Of a stretch of DNA of 64,000 nucleotides, positions 53,625 to 63,985 are shown in pieces. Both the position numbers and the translations under genes were made by a program. The stretch is taken from positions 65,001 through 129,000 of the forward strand of contig CAJHZI010000537.1 of the NCBI GenBank assembly GCA_905160935.1, given 5' to 3'. The notes beneath the pieces are model-generated. The model saw nothing but the letters and a program-made list of their open reading frames with translations, was not told the DNA's origin and did not search any database. The first letter of the stretch is position 1. Each line of letters starts with the position of its first letter. This DNA comes from Enchytraeus crypticus. Taxonomy: Eukaryota > Annelida > Clitellata > Enchytraeida > Enchytraeidae.

Positions 53625-55260
53625 AGAAAATTACACAGAATGCTGATAGATAATATTCCGTAGAGATAGATTAGGATCATAATGCAGATAGTTCCTAAGA
53701 CGGCCTTTTAACATAGGCAGAAGTGAACGAGTTTAATCCTTGAGAAATTGATACTTTGAGTTATCGTTAAATAAACCAGTTTCAAATAAAGTGATTAGAA
53801 TAAAAAGTTTAAAAGTTAATTCTTGAGCGAAATTCCGAGAGAAGAAAGTCGTACGATATTTTGCATAAAATTACTACCGTAGGTTGATAAAGATCTGGGT
53901 TAGGGAAAAGTTTAAGTAACACGGTTAAAAGCTACAGCTCTTTCACGGAAAGATCTCACTTTTTTAATCAAATGTTTTGGATAGCTTAATGGAAAGCGAC
54001 TTTTCACTACTCCGTAAGGAAACGAGATACGAAACCCAGGCAGGAGAAGACAAGTGCAGAGGACAAGGTTAACAAACCAACAAATAATTTAAAATATGGA
54101 AACTACTATAATATCATGTCATGAATCAATACCAAATGAAAAGCATACGTCGACCTACTTGCTGAGGAGGCAATTCCAAATTCGCAAATAACAAATTTGA
54201 AACATATTTTAAGCTATAAATTAAATTAAATATAAATATTCGTTCATAGAACCGTAGACGAACCGTCTGACTGCACTGTTTTCGATCTCATATTAGACTG
54301 ATTTAGGCTACTACTCATTCTGCTTCCTACTCGCAGCTTGCATCGTGTTAATACTATATTAGCCGGTTGAATTAAAACGGCTAAACCCACGTTAAATGTG
54401 ATTTTAGCTGATTTATACGATTATATGGCGAAATTTTCTATATACAAAGATTAACAGATTGGCAAAAATATTAAGTGTTAAACTTTTACTGGTAGAAACC
54501 AATAGGCTACACTCTGAAAAGTCAGGCATACGCAGATATGGGAAGAGGCGTTGCTCTTTAATGTCTCATAGGGTGTGGTTAACACGTCAAATTAGTTCCA
54601 CATTTCAATGATAACTTAATAGCCGCAATGTTAGTTAAGGGTTACTAAGTAATTTTGAACAATTATCGTCTTACAGCCAGTAGATATATTATATAGGCGG
54701 TTGCCTAAAGTAGGCAGATTTTTAAGGCCACATAATTCAATTACTATAGTTATGTTTTAAAATAAGAAATTGTTTAGACACCTTCCATATTTTACATGGG
54801 ATCGCAAAATATATTGGGCCCCTCAGTAATTTGTATTTTTATAATGTCTTCCCCCCAACGCCTGAGACAGATCGCCTCCATTAGCTAAACATAGCAATGA
54901 CAGTGGGAGTCGGTGGTCGGTGCTTAAATAATTATCTACAGCAACAAACGACCAAGTCCGGGTCATCAGTCGAGAGAACTACCAGATGAACATATGAATA
55001 AACTCATTGAACTTTCCCTAAGCCGAGCTTTATCTCGTACAAAACAAAAACTCTAAAATACGAAATTAACTTTTGAATTCAATATTATTTTCAGAAGAGA
55101 ACTATTTTCTTTCCCCTATGATTAAAATCGATCGATACAAAGATGAAATCTCAGCTTCTCGTCATTCCCCTCTTGCAACTAGTCAGTGACGGTGTGAGTA
55201 TACTCTAATTTTAAATTAGCATCGACTAATCGGACAGTGTCGTATCCGTACTACAAACGC
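53625..55260. other. Upstream of receptor C, no gene found
   Basis: A separate signal exon like 29070-29160 was not found. AT-rich unassigned sequence. Confidence 0.45.
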
Positions 55261-55264
55261 ATTC

Positions 55265-55265
<1 letters not shown>

Positions 55266-55316
<51 letters not shown>

Positions 55317-55640
55317 GTGCACTGTCTACTGGCAGGTCCATGGTATATAACGCCTCCACTCTTCTCCGTCTTCCGCTTTCCTTTTCATTTCCACATATGA
55401 GTGGGTCTTTAAATCATCTAACATACCTAATCTCGGTCTACCCCTGCCTCTTTTTCCTTCCATTGTACCTTCTATGACCTCTTTTAATAGACCTTCCCCC
55501 CCCCCCCCCTTAGAATATGTCCTATCCAACTCTTCTTCTTATTTCTTAATACATTTTTCAACTGTCTATCGGTACCAACTCTCTCCAGAACTTCCTCATT
55601 TGTAACCTTTTGAGTCCAGTTAATCCTCTCCATTCAGTAA
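55266..55640 (-). mobile_element. LINE C-terminal fragment with long (GA)n tail
   Basis: Minus frame 55326-55529 reads EGLLKEVIEGTMEGKRGRG, RPRLGMLDDLK, MKRKAEDGEEWRRYIPWTCQ and stop, followed by CAGTGCACTAAGAGAG and about 50 bases of GA. Upstream parts (NWTQKVTNEEVL, VGTDRQLKN) are in another frame after a C-run. It is the best-preserved member of this family here. Confidence 0.75.
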
Positions 55641-55644
55641 TATC

Positions 55645-56075
55645 ATTAACTCTTGACGGATGCGCTGTTTTTAATTCATTTCTCATCCCGCTACTGATGT
55701 TGATATATCATCATATATGGAAACAGCAAATGAAGCATTTAATGATTACAGCAATCTTTATTTGCATCATATGATTATACTAATTAGCTAACATAGCGAG
55801 TTGTGCAATGTACATGTTACCGGTCCTATGAATATCCCAGATTTTATTTTCTGATGAGCTCTACGGGGAATTGATACCAGAACCTCAGAAAAAGGCATTG
55901 AAAATTTCATGACGTTAAGTTTCCATGAACTGTCAAACAGTTGTCTTAGAACAGTGTATGTAGATTAGCAAATTAACATTTTAATGTAAAATCATGGACG
56001 TTTTAAAAAGGCTTAAGTCAAGTTTAACGTTAGTTTTGTGTCTCGCTAGCATTACAGTGAAGTTTCAAGGTTAAA
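55645..56075. other. No gene or recognised repeat
   Basis: AT-rich sequence between the LINE fragment and a minisatellite. Confidence 0.5.
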
Positions 56076-56077
56076 CA

Positions 56078-56318
56078 AGTACAGTATTGACAGGTTATTG
56101 AGAGGTTGAACACATACAGTATTGACAGGTTATTGAGAGGTTGAACACATACAGTATTGACAGGTTATTGAGAGGTTGAACACATACAGTATTGACAGGT
56201 TGTTGAGAGGTTGAACACATACAGTATTGACAGGTTGTTGAGAGGTTGAACACATACAGTATTGACAGGATATTGAGAGGTTTAACAAATACTGTATTCA
56301 CAGGTTATTGAGAGGTGA
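56078..56318. repeat. 35-bp minisatellite, about seven units
   Basis: Unit ACAGTATTGACAGGTTATTG then AGAGGTTGAACACAT, with one or two changes per unit, just beyond the 3' end of receptor D. Confidence 0.92.
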
Positions 56319-56360
56319 ACCAAATAAAAATGACTGTTACAGAATCATCACCAGATCTCT

Positions 56361-56580
56361 TTAATTCATCCTATCATCAGGGTTTATTTTAGCGTATTCC
56401 ATCTCTTGAACGCTACCGACGGCAATTGCACTCAAATACGTCAGCCTATCATCAGGGTTTATTTTAGCGTATTCCATCTCTTGAACGTAATTGACGTCAT
56501 CTGGATTCAAATTCGACATCTCACCATCAGGCTCTATTTTAGTGTAGTCATTCTCAAGCTTCAAATACTCGTGCATTTTT
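56361..56580 (-). pseudogene. Unread tail region of receptor D with three tyrosine motifs
   Basis: Open frame from M at 56576: HEYLKLENDYTKIEPDGEMS, then EMEYAKINPDDR twice, then N and TAA. Homologous to the B tail exon but in a different frame from receptor D's exon start and beyond its stop. The repeated unit was duplicated within the exon. It could still be used through another acceptor. Confidence 0.65.
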
Positions 56581-56605
56581 GGTAATTCGTCCTGAGATGC
56601 GACCG

Positions 56606-56643
56606 TTATTCAGTATTGCAGGAGGATCCTACTTTTGCTACAC
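56606..56643 (-). CDS. Receptor D terminal exon, short reading
   Basis: VAKVGSSCNTE and TAA if the conserved acceptor (TTTCAG) is used. See 56361-56580 for the region beyond. Confidence 0.6.
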
Positions 56644-59600
56644 CTGAAATCAAACAGTACCAAATTTGGAGATCAATGTAAGAATAGAACTAAAACCTAT
56701 TTGAAATCGGTCGAGATTAAATTTGATCAATCATAATTTATTGGATTTTTTTAGTTTTTGTTATAATTTGTCTTTAGAGTTTTAGAGTCTAAATCGGTTG
56801 AATCTGACTCTAAAACTTTAAGGTGAAAAAATAAAAAAATAAAAATAAATATTGTGCACCAGCCTAATTTAAACTCTAAAAATTACAATCATGGGTAGTG
56901 ACACAGATAACGTAAAAACTGTTGTAGATAAAAGTAGCGCATATATTGTACATATTTTTGATGTATAATTCCCGAAAACTTTATTACAGGATTCCATAAA
57001 AGTGTATAGGATATGATGCACCGGTGAAGAAAATTGCTCAGGAGGCTGTGTGAAAATTAGCAAATTTAAACAACAATAATTATATGCATTTTGATGCGGC
57101 CATTTATTTGTTAAAAGACTGAATTTCAAAGTAATGCTTCAAGATCAAAGTGACTCTTTCAAATGTATTTCCTAACTCACTGATGAGAGTAATGCCGAGT
57201 AATGAGTGAACTATCGAATGAATGAGAAAATTGATAAAGAATAACAATAATTAATTATTATTATTATTCATATTATTATTACATCACCTTCAGTGACAAG
57301 TACGACGTCGAGGTTGTTGTTGTTGTTGTATCCAGAGTTGCTGTGTCTCACAGGGCAAAGGCTGTAGAGGAATAGAAAATAAATAACTGCTATTTTGATA
57401 GAAATAGTCAGACTCGAAACCTGTTCCCAAGCTCAAGTCTGCATGTGATCGGGTTTTGTCGGTCTTGATCTTGTTCTTGATCTCGATATTTTCGGTTTGG
57501 GTTAGGGTTTTAAGCGCTTGGTTCCGAGATATTTATAATATTATTTCGTTAAATTAATTTTGTTGAAGTAAAATCAGAAAGTAAAACGGCGAGGTCGTGA
57601 TGCACATCAAAACGACAAGTTTGCCGGTGAAAAAACATAATATACGCTGAGCGAACATACTCTTAAAGGTCGCTACTTGGCCGTAATATGACGGTTTTCA
57701 TAAAACCTAAGCAATCTTTATGATGTAGCAGGTCGAAAATATAATTAGACATTAACACATCGACGCTATTATTATGTTTACACATTGCTAGATCATTATG
57801 TCAGTCGAGTTGCCTAATTCTCCAGACTATGTCCGCTTAGAAAATATTTCTAAATTATGTTAACCTTGTTTCCTTTTCTTAATTAAACAAGCACAATTGG
57901 TATAAGAGAAATGATTAGAGTAAATGACAAAATACGTCACTGAATGCAAACAGGAAAGTGTTCGACTGACCTACATAACTACTCTAATAGCAGGCCTATG
58001 TCTGAGGTGTATCTGAAAACACTAACTAGAAAAGATAAGTTACGACTGTTTGGGCAAAATATTCAATTATTTCACGAACCCAAAGCCAAAGCACTCATAT
58101 CAATGGCATACAAAACATTACTTAGTATTTGATGAATGGGATAAGAATTATGAAGAGAAACTGGAGAAGAGGTTTGACAAAATGCGTTAGTTTGTTTCGT
58201 AAGCAAAAACAAGCCAGGCCGTTGTTATCGGTTTCGTAGTCCGGTCGCCGGTCATAATACTGCTAATGTCGGAGGCCTCTATTTTCATCAGTATAATTTA
58301 GAACTAACAAGAGAAAGGATAGGCTTTGTACGGCTCAAGACTCTTGCTCTAAACACATCTCTTCCCACCATAGACTTTTTCATCTTGCCTGACTGTATTT
58401 TGATCACCGGACCGGCACCGTTTAGGATCTTTTTCTTTCTCTTCAGCACATGTTTTTTCCGGTCGTTTGGGGTGAATCGATTTGTAGTGACATGTGATGG
58501 GTACGTCCCTGACATCATCATTGTAGGAGGAAGCGGACATTAAACCTTTATTAATATTATTGTTATTATTAATTTTATTATTATTAATCCTGTATGGTTT
58601 TCCAAATTGAATAATAAAATAAACCGTGAACTAACCGGTGACGACAGAGAGCGCCAGTAATAATCACTGCAATGATAAGTAGCAACAGAATGCTAATTAC
58701 TGCTAAGAAGGCACTTCTCCAGGACTGATCTGATGTCACCGTAGTAACCCCCATGGCGGTTTTATGCTCTATGACACCTGAATAAATATGCATATCGTAT
58801 AAAAATATGAAAACAAAATACAAGCTTCAGGAATTAAAGACTAGAGATTTAGGCGAATCTCCAATATTTAAGGCATATTTAATGGATTAGACTGATAGCT
58901 TAAACTAATTATTGTATCTGATAGCTATTATGAAATATCTGATGGACTGAATTAAGTGATTAATTAAACTTTCATAGTTAAGCTAATTAGTATGAAAATC
59001 GACGACAGCCTTGAAATTTCATTAGAGCTTCTTCATAAATACTTTTCTTTATAGTTTTTCTTATATTCAAATTTACAGGCGTTTCTGTAAGCCGACAAGA
59101 TCCCTCACCTAAATGTAAACGCGCATTATAGTGAAATGATAAACTACGTTGATATCTATCACTTTTAGTACCACATGTTTAAACCGTTAGGCAAGGTAGA
59201 CCATATATCCGATATTTTACTCTCGGCTGGGATTCGAATCCTCGAAGGTTTAATTCACCGCAGGATCTGTCATTTAAAACTTCATGACGTTACCCCTACG
59301 CTATTGAGACATTCTACTAGACATTTCACATACTCCAATCTGCATTTAAAAATAATCTACGAAGCCGATGTTAACGTCAGTCTCTTCTCTCCAAAGCCAT
59401 AACACTGACGGACTTATAATCACGGTGTAGTGCCAAAAATTACACTATAGATTTGTAAGCAATTATAATTTGGAATGTCTCATTAACGTAGTGGTTAGAG
59501 GTGTAGATAACGTCATGAAGTTTTACATGACCGATCCTGAGATAAATTGAACTCTCGCGGGTTCTAATTCTTGCTGCCCTGATTAAAGAGTAAAACATCG

Positions 59601-59921
59601 GACTTTCACTGGACTGGATACTGGTAAAATTTAATTAATTGCTATCGGATTTAACATGTGTAATAGATATCAACGTAGTTGATCGTAGCGCTGCAATGTA
59701 TGTTTTCTTATTCTACCTCTTCTTCTTATTCTTCTACTTCTAGTAAATATCATTCGAAATGTCAATTGCGTAACACTTAGATATACATACCAGAGCAACT
59801 GAATCCACCAGATGAGAGCTCATAGCCAGTCTCGCAGGAACAGCTGTAACCGTTCAACTTGTTGTGACAGTTGTGCTCACAGAGATTTGTGTCTTTAGAC
59901 AGACATTCATCCACATCTATC

Positions 59922-59959
<38 letters not shown>

Positions 59960-62900
59960 CTAGCAATTTTAATTAATGTACTATGCAACAATTAAGTTTC
60001 AAATATTACATGTTACATAGAGTGGAACATAAATTTAATTAGCTGTTTACGTTTTCTCTCTGCTATTGAAGAAAACTTAGTATATTACACAATTGGAATT
60101 GCTTAAGCCTTTTCACACAAAGCAGAGTAAAATGGATAAGGCGTAGACTTTTTGAAATGATTAACTTATAGATCTAAGGAGTGCTCCTATGAGCGAGAAA
60201 GCAGACTTTGAGTATGAATATGTACCCTGAATCTGCTACTTGGCAGTTCACTGAAGAAGATACCACAATTTAGTGCAAACCTGTTAATGACTGTACTTCA
60301 ACGAGCCTCGAACTTTATTGAGATTATGCATCATGAGATGAAAAGACTAATATAAATAATAACTTATAAGGCTCTAACGTCCGCTTCATCATACAAGGAT
60401 GATGTCGTGGACGTCCCCCCAATCAAATGCTACTACAAATCGATTCACCACAAACGATCTGAAAAAATATTTGCCGAAGAAAAAGTAAAAGATTCTAAAC
60501 GGTGGCGGTCCGGTGATAGAAAAACAGTCAGACTATAAAATAAACCACGAGGTACAGATGACGGAGTAAACTGCGAAGCACAGATACTGAACGAAATTAC
60601 GGGGCATAGATGACAGACTAAGGTACTGGGCACGGATACTGAAAAAGTTCGGAGGAAAAAATGATGGCAAAAGCTGCGATTTAGGCAGATATAAAATTTG
60701 CAATAAAACTTTAACTATCAGCTAAACATGATTGTGACCGATGACTCTACGTACCAGAGCAACTGAATCCATCAGATGACAACTCATAGCCAGTCTCACA
60801 GGAACAGCTGTAACCGTTCAACTTGTTGTGACAATTATGCTCACAGAGATTTGTGTCTTTAGACTGGCATTCATCCACATCTGTCAAAAATATTTGTTAT
60901 TATTATGTAATTGTTGTTATGTTATTTAATGTTAGGTGTGGAATACAAATGTTGATCTAAAGTTCGAGGCATAAATGATGGACTAAACTACTAAGCTCGG
61001 ACACTGAAAGAAAGTTCGGAGGCAAAAATGATGGAAAAGACTGCAGGTATAAAATTTACAATCAAACTTCAATAATCAGATAAGCATGATCATGACGGGA
61101 GACGTTAAATACCAGAGCAATGGTATCCATCAGATGAGAGCCCATAGCCAGCCTAGCAGGAGCAGCTGTAACCGTTCAACTTGTTGTGACAGGTGTGCTC
61201 ACAGAGATTGGTGTTTTTAGACAGACATTCGTCCACATCTGTCAAACAACTTATAGCTCATTTAATATTAGAAACTCTTATTTATTTAATATTAGAACTT
61301 ATTGCTTAGAGATTTGTATCTTTAGACAGGCATTCGTCCAAATCTTTCATAAAAAGTGTATCTTATTTTACAATTAAAATTAAAATAACTAGAGAAATAG
61401 GAAAAATTATACTGAAATCTATATTGTACAACTAACTGTTTTCTAGTTGAGCTCTCTCTCATAGCATAGTGTTATACCTACAGTAAGAGGTTTATGATAT
61501 AGAAATTTTCAATATACTTTTTTTCGGCTTTCTTTTTATATTCCGATGAAAATGAATTACCACACAATACAAAAGTAACACTAATTACATCTCAGACATA
61601 TGGTGAGTATACATTTTTATTTAATCGCAGCGTCATTTTTATATTTTCTAAACACCAAAGCTAATAAAAACTCTATCATTTGTAGAGTAAAACTCTATGG
61701 AGACTAAGAATTTAATCCAAGCCTCATACTTGTAATCCCAAAAGCAAGCAAAATTTCATTTATAAGAAATTTTTAGATATTGCTTTCTTGAGAAATGTAT
61801 GGTACATTGGTAGAACGTCCGCCTTATGATTAAGAGGTTAATGTTCAAGTCTAGGTTCAATAAAAAGAGGCCATTTCTCTTAGATGTTTGCATTTTTGTA
61901 CACGCGAATATCTACAGTAGTTCTAGTATCGTATAAATCTAGGTATCCAACCTACTATATTTTCATTCCATATATTTATTTCTGTTTGCGCGTACATATT
62001 ATTTGAAATAAATAAAATTTCACGACTACCAGCAACAGAGACTAATCTCATTGTCTGAGAGCAACAACTGCTGGTACGGCGATTATGCAACGAAAGTAAC
62101 GCTATATAAAGTAAAACGTTAAACTTTTTTAAATTTCTTATTTCTTGTCTATTTATGTGAGTGTTTAATGCTTTGTCTATTAATGAACTTAATAATTTTA
62201 TGATTTGAACCGTCTGAGCATGTAGATCCCGTCCAGCAAGCGGCACACTTCCCATTCTGACAAGTCCCGTTCCTCCAACACATCGAGGGTTTCTCACAAT
62301 GACACTGTTTCTCACAGTAGCGTCCATACCATCCTTTAGCGCAAACTGTAAACAGTTAATACAAGCTGATCAATCCTTTACTCATTCCAGCGTGTTTAAC
62401 AAAGCTATATTTATTATTCAATTGATTGCATAGAATACAACGACACTAAATTGTTATATCTGCAATGCTTTGCAGCCATTAAATGTGAATCCCTAATTAC
62501 TTAGAAATCATAATCTGACACTTCTTGACTCCTAATAGCCAAGACATTTCAGCGCTTAGTTAATTAAAAAAGTTGTAAGCTTTCGGTTTCATCATCAAAA
62601 ATGGTGTCAAGAATTACGCCACTCAAATAACATGATCAGCAAAACGACTAGTCCACTTAACTAGCCATGCCACTCAGAGAGCTAGGCCACTCAAAAAGCC
62701 GGGCCACTCAAATAGCCAGGCCACTCAAAAAGCCAGGCCACTCAGAGAGCTAGGCCACTCAGAGAGCTAGGCCACTCAAATAGCTAGGCAAGTCAGAAAA
62801 CCTAGTCACAAATATAATTAGGTAACTCTGAAATCTAGGCTACTGAAGCAGCATGGCTAATTACCGGTAAAAACGCTGTTACTCTGATCTCCACCACAAT

Positions 62901-62997
62901 TTTGAGTAGCATCTCCATCACAGGCGGCTCGGCATTCGTTCACAGGTACCTCTCCGTACCTATTATAACTCTCGCCACAGAAACATTGATGATGGTA
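56606..62997 (-). CDS. Receptor D: WSC-EGF-3x cbEGF-TM protein (5' end outside window)
   Basis: Exons on the minus strand: 62865-62997, 62211-62345, 61113-61238, 60755-60880, 59791-59916, 58636-58777, 57288-57361 and 56606-56643. The first WSC exon and signal exon lie beyond 64000. It has three cbEGF exons of the first subtype, no second-subtype exon, and a membrane exon with a longer linker (GVIEHKTAMGVTTVTSDQ). In the terminal exon a 5-nt length difference from C shifts the frame, so the protein ends VAKVGSSCNTE and a large motif-bearing region (56361-56580) is left unread. Alternative splicing, a sequencing error or real decay could explain this. Confidence 0.8.
57288..57361 (-). CDS. Receptor D juxtamembrane tail exon
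   Basis: RLCPVRHSNSGYNNNNNLDV then VLVTEG. 74 nt, phase 2-1. Confidence 0.78.
58325..58560 (+). mobile_element. LINE 3' end with (TTA)n tail
   Basis: CCACCATAGACTTTTTCATC, TGATCACCGGACCGG, GGTGAATCGATTTGTAGTGA, ACGTCCCTGACATCATC and GACATTAAACCTTTATTA in order, matching 42770-43175. Confidence 0.78.
58636..58777 (-). CDS. Receptor D transmembrane exon
   Basis: [20 protein letters not shown] then ITGALCRHR. 142 nt. Acceptor TTATTCAG, donor GTTAGT. Confidence 0.86.
59100..59325 (-). mobile_element. SINE-2 copy, inverted
   Basis: AGTGAAATGATAAACTACGT, TGGGATTCGAATCCTCG and AAAACTTCATGACGTTACCC: the reverse of the family consensus. Confidence 0.82.
59471..59705 (+). mobile_element. SINE-2 copy
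   Basis: GAATGTCTCATTAACGTAGT, GATAACGTCATGAAG, GCGGGTTCTAATTC and GATATCAACGTAGTTGATC. With 59100-59325 it forms an inverted pair in a receptor D intron. Confidence 0.8.
59791..59916 (-). CDS. Receptor D cbEGF domain 3
   Basis: [20 protein letters not shown] and GYELSSGGFSCSG. 126 nt. Acceptor ATGATAG. Confidence 0.87.
60125..60255 (+). mobile_element. Degenerate LINE tail
   Basis: GGCGTAGACTTTTTGAAATG, GAGCGAGAAAGCAGACTTTG and ACTTGGCAGTTCACTGAAGA match 3420-3550. Confidence 0.6.
60365..60530 (-). mobile_element. LINE 3' end fragment
   Basis: CTAACGTCCGCTTCATCATA, GATGATGTCGTGGACGTCCC and CAAATCGATTCACC are the reverse of the 58325-58560 family. Confidence 0.7.
60755..60880 (-). CDS. Receptor D cbEGF domain 2
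   Basis: [20 protein letters not shown] and [13 protein letters not shown]. 126 nt. Confidence 0.87.
61113..61238 (-). CDS. Receptor D cbEGF domain 1
   Basis: [20 protein letters not shown] and GYGLSSDGYHCSG. 126 nt, phase 1-1. Confidence 0.86.
61300..61350 (-). pseudogene. Remnant of a fourth cbEGF exon in receptor D
   Basis: GATTTGGACGAATGCCTGTC and AAAGATACAAATCTCT encode [12 protein letters not shown], then diverge into a stop. It preserves the 5' end of a cbEGF exon, only about 60 bases upstream of the intact domain 1 exon. Confidence 0.75.
61793..61875 (+). other. tRNA-like fragment
   Basis: GTACATTGGTAGAACGTCCG resembles a tRNA A box and D arm. A possible anticodon stem-loop and CAAGTCTAGGTTCAAT follow. 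The acceptor ends do not pair, so it is a pseudo-tRNA or the head of another SINE, not a gene. Confidence 0.4.
62211..62345 (-). CDS. Receptor D EGF-like domain
   Basis: [40 protein letters not shown] and CSDG. It has an extra Cys (A-A-C-W) compared with A-A-D/E-W in the other copies. Confidence 0.86.
62620..62850. repeat. Intronic tandem repeat, unit about 16 bp
   Basis: GCCACTCAAATAGCCAG and GCCACTCAGAGAGCTAG units repeat about eight times close to the WSC exon of receptor D. Shorter diverged versions lie at the same place in B and C. Confidence 0.85.
62865..62997 (-). CDS. Receptor D WSC second half
   Basis: YHHQCFCGESYNRYGEVPVN, then C-D-G-D-A-T-Q-N-C-G-G and NSVFTG. Acceptor GACGCAG, donor GTAATT. 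Confidence 0.86.
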
Positions 62998-62999
62998 CT

Positions 63000-63470
63000 G
63001 CGTCATACAGAATAAGACAAATATTTACTACGATTAGAGGCTCAGCAGGTCGATTAGATATCTGAGATAAGTGTACATGATGCAAACTGCATTGACTTAT
63101 TTGGTGACGATAGATGTTCTATGAAAATAGTTTTAATTACCACTTCAATCTTATGAAGTTCAGGGCTTTGTTTCTCTTAAAGTATATCTTCTGCAAATCA
63201 GTTCCATGAAATCTATTTGTGTGCAGTGAGCTGTGCAGAAAGTTTAGTCGATGCGTATTATGGAGACGTGACTGACATCATCTCAGAAGGAAGAGTTTTG
63301 TGTCTGTTTAAACTGAAGATTATTTCAGGCACGTGACCAGACATATAATACGATATCAATTACACATTAAATCAAGAAAAGTGAAGTTCCCTTCTGAGTC
63401 TTCGTCTTCGGAGTGGAGTCTTCGAATAAACAAAGTAGACGATTGGAATTAAATATGAAAAATGCTAGAG
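63000..63470. other. Receptor D WSC intron with old LINE 3' end
   Basis: CTTCTGCAAATCAGTTCCAT and ATGGAGACGTGACTGACATC (about 63185-63285) match the corresponding introns of A and C. Confidence 0.55.
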
Positions 63471-63475
63471 TTTTT

Positions 63476-63720
63476 TAGAATGCCTTAATACCATAGGGAT
63501 AATATCATGAAGTTTTAAATAGCAAATCCTGAGGTGAATTAAACTCTAGTGGATTCGAATCCCAGCCGCGCTGATCTGAGTGTAAATCAGATCAGCGCGG
63601 CCATTCAATGGACTGGTCATAAGGAAAATGGTTTAAAATACCCAACGGTTTAAACATGTGGTATTAAAAGTGATATACGTATATCAACATAGCTGATCAT
63701 ATCACTGTAATGATTGTTTA
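63476..63720 (+). mobile_element. SINE-2 copy
   Basis: TAATATCATGAAGTTTTAAA, GGATTCGAATCCCAGCCGCG and GGTATTAAAAGTGATA in order. A small palindrome CGCGCTGATCTGA...TCAGATCAGCGCG has formed in the middle. Confidence 0.82.
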
Positions 63721-63884
63721 CTTTTATCTTCTAGCTAGGAAAAAATAATCCTGCTACTCCAACAGAAGAAAACCTACAAAAATGAGAGATCCTACAAAAA
63801 TAGAGATCTTACAAATCTAGCAGGCGATTCGGGGGTTTTACCATACCATAATACTGAAACCCAATTCAATGATTCAATCAATAA

Positions 63885-63985
63885 AAATTTAATTTCCGTT
63901 TCCTCATTAGAAAGCAATATCAGGGACGTCTCTTGCAGCATCTACAAAAGCAGAGGCAAAAACACCCCACGATTGTAACTGAGTA
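63885..63985 (-). mobile_element. Dispersed repeat paired with 8655-8765
   Basis: AATTTAATTTCCGTTTCCTC and GGACGTCTCTTGCAG; related to the copy at 8655-8765, again beside AATC-like sequence. Confidence 0.5.

Noticed and set aside
61793-61875. A functional tRNA gene
   Set aside because: A-box-like and T-loop-like parts are present but the acceptor stem does not pair and the stems are degenerate.
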